Shown here: positions 1-5,175 of the stretch, in pieces
Layout of the letters: the number at the start of each line of letters is the position of its first letter
Position numbering within the stretch: the stretch's first letter is position 1
NCBI GenBank assembly: GCA_031289975.1
Contig: JAITOM010000158.1
Coordinates: 1 to 5,214, forward strand
Source of the DNA: Methanobrevibacter sp.
GTDB taxonomy: Archaea; Methanobacteriota; Methanobacteria; Methanobacteriales; Methanobacteriaceae
DNA: 5,214 bases
Direction of reading: 5' to 3'
Made by a program: the position numbers and the translations under genes
The notes under the pieces: generated by a model
What the model was told of the DNA's origin: nothing
Seen by the model: only the letters and a program-made list of their open reading frames with translations
Database searches by the model: none

Positions 1-6
1 AATAAA

Positions 7-12
7 AAGGAG
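7..12 (+). promoter_or_regulatory. Shine-Dalgarno-like AAGGAG before the membrane protein
   Basis: AAGGAG lies just after an in-frame TAA (3-5). It sits 5 nt before ATT at 18 and 8 nt before ATT at 21, both in the frame of the membrane protein. The spacing fits a real ribosome binding site, but no ATG, GTG or TTG follows at the right distance in that frame. It could instead be coding (Lys-Glu) in frame 1 if the gene starts upstream of the window and is frameshifted. Confidence 0.4.
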
Positions 13-17
13 TTAAA

Positions 18-764
18 ATTATTTTCTTTAAAAAAATTAATCTTAATAATTTTTATGTACTTATTTCTATAGTATTCTTTTTCATATTATGGACATTAAA
101 AATTTTAGAAGATACTCATCATATTCCATTTCATATCTTACTTGTTCAAATTTTAGTTCCTGGATATGTTGGTATCACATGTTTATATAACTTAATTGCT
201 CCTGAAATTGAAAAAACTCATTTAATTACTGTGGCATTACTTTTTGCAATGTTTGCAGAAATTATTAATGCTATAGGACTGGATTATGGCTTATTGTTTT
301 TTGCTGTTACCCATGCACTATTGTTGTCATTTCATTGGAAAAAGACACAGCATTTAGAATCAGTTTGTGCAATTGATATTAGCAAGTATAAGAAAATTGA
401 ATTTATAAGTTTAATTGTTTTTGCTATTTTATATATAATAATTGTTGTAGCTATTGAATTAAATTTACATGAACACAATATTAAATATGAACTTGTTATT
501 CCATTGTATATGCTTATTTTATCAATGATGGCATGGAGATCTGTCTGTACATATGGTGAAAGTCAAAGTGGTCGTATTATTTTAGGTTCTATTTTGTTTT
601 ATCTTTGTGATGTCTTTATTCTTGGGGAGTTAACAGCACCAAATTTTAGAAATCCACCTTTATTACTCCTTGTACTATCTTGGATAACTTATTTACCCGC
701 ACTTTTCCTATTGTCAACTATTGGTAAAAAAATATTTAATTTTAAAAAGTATAAGAATTTTTAA
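18..764 (+). CDS. YhhN/TMEM86-like integral membrane protein, start unclear or frameshifted
   Basis: The reading frame ending in TAA at 762-764 stays open back to a TAA at 3-5. A GTG at 231 would drop three hydrophobic segments and has no ribosome binding site. From about position 18 the frame encodes some 248 residues with eight likely membrane spans, for example around YVLISIVFFFILW, LITVALLFAMFAE, YGLLFFAVTHALLL, GSILFYLCDVFIL and a last span near the C-terminus, ending in a lysine-rich tail. Length, span number and the motifs VTHALL and GSILFYLCD resemble the YhhN/TMEM86 family, which includes lysoplasmalogenases. The family's usual Gly-Asp in span 3 reads Ala-Glu here, so catalysis is doubtful. 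AAGGAG at 7-12 precedes ATT codons at 18 and 21 but no standard start. A frameshift from frame 1 is the alternative. The gene converges on the por operon. Family call is from memory of the motifs and is moderate. Confidence 0.55.
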   Translation: MIFFKKINLNNFYVLISIVFFFILWTLKILEDTHHIPFHILLVQILVPGYVGITCLYNLIAPEIEKTHLITVALLFAMFAEIINAIGLDYGLLFFAVTHALLLSFHWKKTQHLESVCAIDISKYKKIEFISLIVFAILYIIIVVAIELNLHEHNIKYELVIPLYMLILSMMAWRSVCTYGESQSGRIILGSILFYLCDVFILGELTAPNFRNPPLLLLVLSWITYLPALFLLSTIGKKIFNFKKYKNF

Positions 765-793
765 TAAGGAATATAAGAATTTTTAATAAGGAA
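750..793 (+). repeat. 22-bp perfect tandem duplication at the 3' end of the membrane gene
   Basis: Positions 750-771 and 772-793 are identical 22-bp units beginning TATAAGAATTTTT and ending AATAAGGAA. The first copy contains the last four codons and the TAA stop (762-764) of the membrane protein. The second is outside the gene. Because 22 is not a multiple of three, the copy does not extend the reading frame. It looks like a recent slippage or duplication event. Confidence 0.9.
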
Positions 794-854
794 TCAAAAG
801 TTTTATTTTAATATTTAAAAATAAAATAGAAGAGAATATTTAAATCAAAAGTTT
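792..854 (+). repeat. 12-bp direct repeat AATCAAAAGTTT, two copies
   Basis: AATCAAAAGTTT occurs at 792-803 and again at 843-854 in the 117-bp space between the convergent genes, flanking the A/T hairpin. No function is evident. Confidence 0.7.
801..826. terminator. A/T-only hairpin between convergent genes, possible bidirectional terminator
   Basis: TTTTATTTT (801-809) is the exact reverse complement of AAAATAAAA (818-826), with an 8-nt loop. The element lies between the ends of the membrane gene and porF. On the minus strand it gives TTTTATTTTT about 55-65 nt after the porF stop, and on the plus strand TTTTATTTT about 37 nt after the membrane gene stop. Archaeal termination relies mainly on T-rich stretches in the non-template strand, so termination in both directions is plausible. 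The background is so A/T-rich that chance cannot be excluded. Confidence 0.4.
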
Positions 855-881
855 GTATCTTTAAAGTACTACATTTTCAAT

Positions 882-1304
882 TTAAATTTTTAATTTTTTT
901 AGCTCTTCAATAAATTTAGTTTGCTTTGCATTAACTATATTTGATGAGTCATTGGTTAATGCTCCTGTTGGACAACTATCAATACATTGTTGACTATCTT
1001 CATTAATACAAAGATCGCATTTAGTTGCTAATCCATCAACATCCATTGAAATTGCTCCAATTGGACATACATCCCTGCACATCCCACATCCTATACATAC
1101 ATCGTAATCTATAACAATAGCTCCTCCAAGCTCTTTTATAGCTTTTTCTGGACATATATTTAAACAAGGTGCTTTTTCTGGACTACAATGCATACAGAAT
1201 AATGGAACCCCATCATGAACTCTAATAGCATTTTGTGGACAGTTTCTTTCACATTTCATACAGTCAATACATAGTTCAGGATTTGCAATTAGTTCTCTCA
1301 CCAT
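882..1304 (-). CDS. porF: PorF, polyferredoxin subunit associated with pyruvate:ferredoxin oxidoreductase
   Basis: This 140-residue iron-sulfur protein has 16 cysteines in four groups: C12/15/18/22, C37/40/47/51, C70/73/76/80 and C96/99/107/111. That pattern predicts four [4Fe-4S] clusters arranged like the electron-transfer subunits of the HycB/HydN type. There is no signal peptide or membrane span, so it should be cytoplasmic. It is the last gene of the por operon, starting 10 nt after porE. A GAGGT sequence overlapping the porE TGA stop is placed well for its ATG, which is followed directly by GTG. In Methanococcus maripaludis, PorE and PorF are known to be needed for full pyruvate oxidoreductase activity, and they probably deliver electrons for pyruvate synthesis. 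It is clearly related to its neighbour PorE. The exact redox partner cannot be read from the sequence. Confidence 0.9.
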   Translation of the reverse strand: MVRELIANPELCIDCMKCERNCPQNAIRVHDGVPLFCMHCSPEKAPCLNICPEKAIKELGGAIVIDYDVCIGCGMCRDVCPIGAISMDVDGLATKCDLCINEDSQQCIDSCPTGALTNDSSNIVNAKQTKFIEELKKLKI

Positions 1305-1314
1305 TTATATTACC

Positions 1315-1812
1315 TCATTCTTTGTTTAAAAGTTTGTTTGCTTTTGCAGTAGTTTCAAGAATGTCGATAAAACTCTTTTTATTCCTTTTTTCCATTCCAG
1401 CAACTTTATTTAAGTATTCTTCTTGTTTTTGTGCTACAAGCAAATCTGTATCTATTAGTGCAAGAGCTCTTTTAGAACATGATTGTATACATCCTGGTTC
1501 TTCATCAATTCCTTTGCATCTATTACATTTGTTAGCCTTCTTATCATGAATATGAACAGCACCAAAAGGACAAATCATTACACATAATCCACAAGCAATG
1601 CATTTTTCAGTGTTCACATCAACTCTTTCCATTGCACCAGTTGGACATATAATTGAACAAGGAGCATTTTCACATTGTTGGCAGATAATAGGATAATAAT
1701 TAGAGCCAATTTCTCTAATACTAATTCTTGATGTTCCATAAAGTCCAGTGCATGTGTGTTCACAATCTATACAACCATCACACAAGTCTGACTGAATTGT
1801 TATTTTCTCCAA
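1315..1812 (-). CDS. porE: PorE, polyferredoxin subunit associated with pyruvate:ferredoxin oxidoreductase (TTG start)
   Basis: The protein has 165 residues with 16 cysteines in four groups: C11/14/17/21, C44/47/52/56, C71/74/77/81 and C96/99/108/112, predicting four [4Fe-4S] clusters. The first group lacks the proline that usually follows the last cysteine. A lysine- and glutamate-rich helical tail of about 45 residues follows the clusters and is longer than that of PorF. The start is TTG at 1812-1810. There is no nearby in-frame ATG, and GGGGGT (1820-1825) lies 7-8 nt upstream, so TTG is the best choice. The gene begins 16 nt after porB and ends 10 nt before porF. By analogy with methanococci it acts in electron transfer to or from the Por complex. 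A four-cluster ferredoxin subunit for another oxidoreductase is less likely given this gene order. Confidence 0.9.
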   Translation of the reverse strand: MEKITIQSDLCDGCIDCEHTCTGLYGTSRISIREIGSNYYPIICQQCENAPCSIICPTGAMERVDVNTEKCIACGLCVMICPFGAVHIHDKKANKCNRCKGIDEEPGCIQSCSKRALALIDTDLLVAQKQEEYLNKVAGMEKRNKKSFIDILETTAKANKLLNKE

Positions 1813-1820
1813 AAGTGATA

Positions 1821-1828
1821 CCCCCTTT
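1821..1828 (-). promoter_or_regulatory. Ribosome binding site that decides the porE TTG start
   Basis: On the minus strand AAAGGGGG lies between the porB stop (1831-1829) and the TTG at 1812, with an 8-nt spacer. Unlike the other por genes this site is a G run rather than GGAGG or GGTG. Combined with a TTG start it may lower PorE translation relative to its neighbours, which is inference. Confidence 0.5.
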
Positions 1829-2695
1829 TTATATTCCTACTGCATTACATTGTTGGTCTACATATTCTTGAATTGTATCTATTTCTTTATCTTGTAGATG
1901 TTTAAATCTTTTTTGAGCACTTAAATATTCTTTTATTGGTTTTCTAACTTGAGGTTTATAGGTTAATTTAAATTCACCATCAATAACTTCATATAACATC
2001 CATGATCCAGTTTCAACAGCTAATCGTCCTAATTCTATGGTTTTTGATGCTTCATATCCCCAACCTGTAGTGCATGGTTGGTTTAAATGGATGTAGCAAG
2101 GACCATCAATTTCTGATGCCTTTTTAACTTTTCTCATAAAGTCTTCTGGATAAGAGATGGATGCAGTAGCCACATAAGGTATTCCATGAGCAGCCATGAT
2201 TAATGGCATGTTCTTTTTAGGTTTATCCTCACCAAAACTTTTTTTTCCTGCAGGGGAGGTTGTAGTTGATGCACCGTATGGTGTGGATCCACTTCTTTGT
2301 ATTCCAGTGTTCATATATGCTTCATTATCGTAACATATATATGTTAAGTTATGACCTCTTTCCATAGCACCAGAAAGTGACTGAAATCCAATATCTGCAG
2401 TTCCACCATCACCACCGAAGGCAACAATATTTACATCATCCATTCCTTTTGCTTTCATTGCTCTTTCAACACCAGAAGCTACGGCTCCTGCATTTTCAAA
2501 TGCAACATGAATCCATGGTATTTCCCAGGCAGTTTCTGGAAAAGGAGTGGTTATAACCTCTAAACAACCTGTTGCAGAAATAGCTACTGTATTTCTACCT
2601 AATGCTTTAAGAGCTAATCTAATTCCAATTGTAGCTCCACAACCTGCACATCCTCTATGTCCTGGAGCTAATAATTCTTCTTCAGGTATTTTCAT
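1829..2695 (-). CDS. porB: Pyruvate:ferredoxin oxidoreductase (pyruvate synthase) beta subunit
   Basis: The 288-residue TPP-binding subunit catalyses, with PorA, pyruvate + CoA + oxidised ferredoxin to acetyl-CoA + CO2 + reduced ferredoxin. In methanogens it mostly runs in reverse, for biosynthesis. The diphosphate-binding motif is GDGG at about 95-98, followed by DNEAYMNTG at about 123-131, which supplies Mg-TPP contacts. Cysteines 16, 19, 44 and 208 match the four ligands of the single [4Fe-4S] cluster near TPP. I place the start at ATG 2695-2693 (MKIPEEELL) because AAGGAGG at 2702-2708 lies 6 nt upstream. A start seven codons further out would run into porA coding sequence and has no such site. 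Only one base separates the porA stop from this ATG, so translation is probably coupled. Length agrees with archaeal PorB, and no key residue is missing. Confidence 0.96.
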   Translation of the reverse strand: MKIPEEELLAPGHRGCAGCGATIGIRLALKALGRNTVAISATGCLEVITTPFPETAWEIPWIHVAFENAGAVASGVERAMKAKGMDDVNIVAFGGDGGTADIGFQSLSGAMERGHNLTYICYDNEAYMNTGIQRSGSTPYGASTTTSPAGKKSFGEDKPKKNMPLIMAAHGIPYVATASISYPEDFMRKVKKASEIDGPCYIHLNQPCTTGWGYEASKTIELGRLAVETGSWMLYEVIDGEFKLTYKPQVRKPIKEYLSAQKRFKHLQDKEIDTIQEYVDQQCNAVGI

Positions 2696-2696
2696 T

Positions 2697-3842
2697 TTAT
2701 GCCTCCTTAAGTCCAATCCAACTTATATTTTTAACTGGATTTTTAGTTTTTTCAATAATCTCATCTACTTCTTTAGGATTTATATCTCTTCCTCCAAGTC
2801 CCACTATAAAGTCATAAGCTTCAATATCTGTTTTTGCTTTGATGTCTGCATACAATGCCCCTCCAATACCGAAAGAAATGTTTTTATCTAAGACACCCAC
2901 CTTTTTAACATTTTTTAAAGCTTTTTTAATCTCTTCTACAGGAAATGGTCTATACGATTTTATTTTTAATAAACCAATTTTTTCCCCTTTTTCTCTATAC
3001 TGGTCTACTGTATATCTTAATGTTGTACAAATTGAACCCATAGCTATTAATGCTATATCAGCATCCTCACATTTGTAAGCATCAATTAATCCATATCCTC
3101 TTCCAAAATCATCTTTAAACTGACTATCTACTTCTTTTATAATATCAATAGCTTTTTCCATAGCTTCATCAATTTGATATCTAATCTCCATATAATGTTC
3201 AGTATCTGCAAGTGTACCAACAGATGCTGGTTTATTTGGGTCTAAAAATGAATATTTCCCATGATATTTAGGTAAAAAATTATCTACCTTATCTTGATCA
3301 GGAATTTCTACTGGTTCAACCGTATGTGTTAGGTAAAAACCATCCAAACAAACCATCGTTGGAAGAAGAATATCTTCATTTTCAGCTATTTTATATGCTT
3401 GTAATGTTGTATCAAGAGCTTCCTGAGCATTTTCAACATAAAGTTGTATCCATCCTGAATCTCTTTGAACTATTGAATCCTGTTGATCGTTCCAAATATT
3501 AATTGGTGCTGAAATAGCTCTGTTAGCATTTGCCATAACTATTGGTAATCTCATTCCAGCAGCAGCAAAGATGATTTCATGCATAAGCATAAGACCTTGC
3601 GATGATGTAGCTGTAAATACTCTAACTCCAGCCCCTGAAGCACCAACAGATGCACTTAAAGCACTATGCTCAGATTCAACACGTATATACTCTGAATCAA
3701 TGTCTCCATCTGCTACATATTGAGCAAGATATTCGGATATTGTTGTCTGAGGTGTAATAGGATATACTGGAATAACATCTGGTTTAGCTAATTTAACTGC
3801 CTCAGCAACAGCTTGATTTGATGTAATAACTTTTTTTATCAT
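2697..3842 (-). CDS. porA: Pyruvate:ferredoxin oxidoreductase (pyruvate synthase) alpha subunit
   Basis: This 381-residue protein is the alpha subunit, forming the active site with PorB. Visible motifs are YPITPQT at 27-33, whose Thr30 matches the substrate-contacting threonine of PFOR; ESEHSA at 56-61, whose Glu58 matches the conserved glutamate that activates TPP; TSSQGL at 79-84; and ANANRA at about 104-109, with an arginine where PFOR binds substrate. The second half (about 200-381) is the transketolase C-terminal-like domain, with ALIAMGS and GVLDKNISFG. The start ATG at 3842 has AGAGGTGAT just upstream, 10 nt after the porD stop. The stop TAA lies one base before porB. A 2-oxoacid oxidoreductase with another substrate (VorA, IorA, KorA) is less likely because the following PorE/PorF genes and gene order are typical of pyruvate oxidoreductase. 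Confidence 0.96.
   Translation of the reverse strand: MIKKVITSNQAVAEAVKLAKPDVIPVYPITPQTTISEYLAQYVADGDIDSEYIRVESEHSALSASVGASGAGVRVFTATSSQGLMLMHEIIFAAAGMRLPIVMANANRAISAPINIWNDQQDSIVQRDSGWIQLYVENAQEALDTTLQAYKIAENEDILLPTMVCLDGFYLTHTVEPVEIPDQDKVDNFLPKYHGKYSFLDPNKPASVGTLADTEHYMEIRYQIDEAMEKAIDIIKEVDSQFKDDFGRGYGLIDAYKCEDADIALIAMGSICTTLRYTVDQYREKGEKIGLLKIKSYRPFPVEEIKKALKNVKKVGVLDKNISFGIGGALYADIKAKTDIEAYDFIVGLGGRDINPKEVDEIIEKTKNPVKNISWIGLKEA
2702..2708 (-). promoter_or_regulatory. porB ribosome binding site inside the end of porA
   Basis: The minus strand reads AAGGAGG, then a 6-nt spacer, then ATG at 2695. The AAG GAG codons are the Lys-Glu near the PorA C-terminus (GLKEA). This fixes the porB start at 2695 rather than the longer possibility at 2716. 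Confidence 0.85.
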
Positions 3843-3852
3843 TTCATCACCT

Positions 3853-4095
3853 CTATTCTCTCTCCATTTTTATTGCATTTACAGGACATTCCTCTGCACA
3901 TATTCCACAGCCTTTACAGTAATCATAATCAATATCATGATCTTTATCTACAACACCTTCTGGACAGAACATAATACAGTTATCACAATCATTACATGTT
4001 TCTTTATCAAGTATAGGTTTAAATGTTCTCCAACTACCAGTTTTATTTGCACGTGTACTCCCTGGATTGAAAACTACTCCTCCTTTAGATTCCAT
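3853..4095 (-). CDS. porD: Pyruvate:ferredoxin oxidoreductase delta (ferredoxin-like) subunit
   Basis: The protein has 80 residues and two CxxCxxCxxxCP motifs, C34/37/40/44 and C60/63/66/70, predicting two [4Fe-4S] clusters as in bacterial-type 2[4Fe-4S] ferredoxins. The first 33 residues form a non-cluster extension (with NPGSTRANKTGSW), typical of the delta subunits of four-subunit oxidoreductases. It carries electrons between the PorB cluster and external ferredoxin or PorE/PorF. It starts at ATG 4095 with AAGGTG just upstream, 11 nt after porC, and ends in TAG 10 nt before porA. Its position between porC and porA is the standard archaeal order. Confidence 0.95.
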   Translation of the reverse strand: MESKGGVVFNPGSTRANKTGSWRTFKPILDKETCNDCDNCIMFCPEGVVDKDHDIDYDYCKGCGICAEECPVNAIKMERE

Positions 4096-4106
4096 TTAAT
4101 CACCTT

Positions 4107-4631
4107 TTATTTAATTTGATCATAAGCAATCTGAGTTGCTTTTATGTTCTTTTCACCAATTCGTCCAGAGAAAGTATCTCCGATGACTTTAAGAAGAGAA
4201 TTAATACTAATTACCCCACTTTTTTTTGCAAATGAACCAAGCATAATGGTGTTAACAATGTTTACACCAAGGTTTTCTAATGCAATACCTGTTGCATCTA
4301 TCATCGTAACATCTTTTTTAGAGGCTAATTCTTTCTTAGTTGTATTAATTAGAACATAGCCATTTTCTTTTAATCCAGAATAAACATCTACAACATCCAT
4401 TAAACCATCATCAAGAACTAAAACATAGTCAGGATTATAAATTTGATATCTAACATCAATTTGTTTATCATCTATTCTTGTAAATGCCATAACTGGAGCT
4501 CCTCTTCTCTCAACCCCAAAAAAAGGAAAAGCTTGAGAGTACTTACCATCTTCAAATGCAGCTTTTGCTAAAATTTCTGCCGCAGTAACAGAACCCTGTC
4601 CTCCACGACCATGAAATCTAATTTCAATCAT
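4107..4631 (-). CDS. porC: Pyruvate:ferredoxin oxidoreductase gamma subunit
   Basis: The protein has 174 residues and is the gamma subunit of the Por complex (POR_N-like, domain III of PFOR). The signature HGRGGQG is at residues 7-13, FFGVERRGAPV at 37-47 and NTIMLGSFAKKSG in the last third, all characteristic of this family. The gamma subunit helps bind CoA and holds the alpha and beta subunits together. It is the first gene of the operon. The ATG at 4631 is preceded by GGAGG at 4642-4638 with a 6-nt spacer, a textbook ribosome binding site. Length matches the family (about 170-190 residues). A promoter candidate, a dyad and a tiny overlapping leader ORF lie upstream. Confidence 0.96.
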   Translation of the reverse strand: MIEIRFHGRGGQGSVTAAEILAKAAFEDGKYSQAFPFFGVERRGAPVMAFTRIDDKQIDVRYQIYNPDYVLVLDDGLMDVVDVYSGLKENGYVLINTTKKELASKKDVTMIDATGIALENLGVNIVNTIMLGSFAKKSGVISINSLLKVIGDTFSGRIGEKNIKATQIAYDQIK

Positions 4632-4644
4632 CTAATTCCTCCAT
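4624..4644 (-). other. Tiny leader ORF overlapping the porC start (MEELDD)
   Basis: An ATG at 4644-4642 opens a six-codon frame (MEELDD, stop TGA at 4626-4624) that overlaps the porC start codon in another frame. Its ATG supplies the first G of the porC GGAGG site. It has its own GGGAG at 4656-4652, 7 nt upstream. A ribosome translating it would terminate 3-5 nt after the porC ATG, allowing reinitiation or occlusion. Whether it is translated is unknown, and it may be chance. Confidence 0.25.
4638..4642 (-). promoter_or_regulatory. porC ribosome binding site GGAGG
   Basis: GGAGG on the minus strand is 6 nt before the porC ATG at 4631. It is complementary to the CCUCC anti-SD of archaeal 16S rRNA and confirms the start. 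Confidence 0.85.
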
Positions 4645-4671
4645 AAAATAACTCCCTAAACATAATATTTT

Positions 4672-4697
4672 GGAATATATAGCATACTATACATTCC
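4672..4697. promoter_or_regulatory. Imperfect dyad at the por promoter, candidate operator
   Basis: On the minus strand GGAATGTATAG, a 4-nt spacer TATG, then CTATATATTCC: the arms match at 10 of 11 positions, and the odd pair is G-T. The centre (about 4684.5) lies some 22 nt downstream of the TATA-like box at 4702-4710, where archaeal transcription starts. A regulator binding here would block initiation, or the transcribed hairpin would sit at the very 5' end of the mRNA. It stands out from the surrounding A/T by the GG and CC ends. Confidence 0.5.
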
Positions 4698-4699
4698 TC

Positions 4700-4714
4700 T
4701 TTATATATATTCTC
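4700..4714 (-). promoter_or_regulatory. Candidate BRE/TATA promoter of the por operon
   Basis: The minus strand reads GAGAATATATATAAA, a purine-rich BRE-like stretch followed by a TATA-like box. A start about 25 nt downstream, near 4681, would give a 5' leader of about 50 nt before porC. A second TATA-like run, CTATATATTCC, inside the dyad would instead give a leader of about 25 nt. With so much A/T, the choice is tentative. Confidence 0.45.
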
Positions 4715-4763
4715 TTATTTCAATGAAAATATAAGTATAATAGTAAAAAATGTTAATTAATTA

Positions 4764-4773
4764 TTTATATAAA
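4764..4773. promoter_or_regulatory. Palindromic TATA-box candidate TTTATATAAA
   Basis: TTTATATAAA matches the archaeal TTTATATA box and is a perfect palindrome, so it could serve either direction. Leftward it would give the por mRNA a leader of about 110 nt. Rightward it would start transcription near 4795, within the 16-bp tandem repeat, toward genes outside the window. No clear purine-rich BRE decides the direction. Confidence 0.3.
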
Positions 4774-4782
4774 GATAAACTT

Positions 4783-4814
4783 AATATTTATTGTCTATAA
4801 TATTTATTGTCTAT
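4783..4814. repeat. 16-bp perfect tandem repeat AATATTTATTGTCTAT x2
   Basis: Two identical copies lie at 4783-4798 and 4799-4814. The 12-mer TATAATATTTAT at their junction (4796-4807) recurs at 4836-4847, suggesting a decayed third unit. The core ATTGTCTA also appears in the tandem repeat near 5190, so the two repeat families may be related. Confidence 0.85.
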
Positions 4815-4945
4815 ATTTAATAATTAATTTAATTGTATAATATTTATCAATTTGTATACCATTCATTATTAATTTATTTAATAATTTAATTTATTTTTAT
4901 ATAATAATTTATTAATAATTGTTTTATTCAATTTAATATATAAAT

Positions 4946-5056
4946 TTATAGTGGTTTTGATAAAGTTTTTAATAAATAACTTTTTTAAAAATATAATTAT
5001 AGTAGTTTTGATAAATTTCTTAATAAATTTCTTAATAAATAACTTTTTTAAAAATA
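4946..5056. repeat. Direct repeat of about 48 bp, second copy carrying a 12-bp insertion
   Basis: Copy A (4946-4993) and copy B (4997-5056) both start TTATAG, share GTTTTGATAAA and AATAAATAACTTTTTT, and end AAAAATA. They differ by a few substitutions and by 12 extra bases in copy B, where AAATTTCTTAAT occurs twice in tandem (5013-5024 and 5025-5036). This is a nested duplication in non-coding DNA. No function is evident. Confidence 0.85.
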
Positions 5057-5080
5057 AATATTATTAAAAAATATTTATTT
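5052..5080. repeat. 11-bp perfect inverted repeat, A/T only
   Basis: AAATAAATATT (5052-5062) and AATATTTATTT (5070-5080) are exact reverse complements around a 7-nt loop. It directly follows direct-repeat copy B. It might act as a terminator or a DNA-bending site, but in such A/T-rich DNA it can arise by chance. Confidence 0.5.
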
Positions 5081-5175
5081 AAAATTAATTATATTAATTA
5101 AAATAAATTTATATTATTTAAAATTTAAAATTATAGATTTTTATAAAGTAATATTTAAAATTAAATAATTTAATA

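Noticed and set aside
1235..1549. Plus-strand open frame of 104 codons opposite porE/porF
   Set aside because: It lies antisense to two well-supported cysteine-motif genes, has no ribosome binding site, and its residues mirror the opposite strand's codon bias.
2547..3078. Two plus-strand open frames opposite porB and porA
   Set aside because: Both are antisense shadows of strongly conserved enzyme genes and show no domain or start signal.
2697..3842. Assignment as 2-oxoglutarate, indolepyruvate or 2-oxoisovalerate oxidoreductase
   Set aside because: Subunit order C-D-A-B followed by two polyferredoxins is that of the methanogen pyruvate enzyme.
3937..4359. Two plus-strand open frames opposite porD and porC
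   Set aside because: Antisense to porC/porD, with no ribosome binding site or recognisable protein character.
5085..5101. Short palindrome TTAATTA-TAT-TAATTAA
   Set aside because: Pure A/T and short; expected by chance in this composition.
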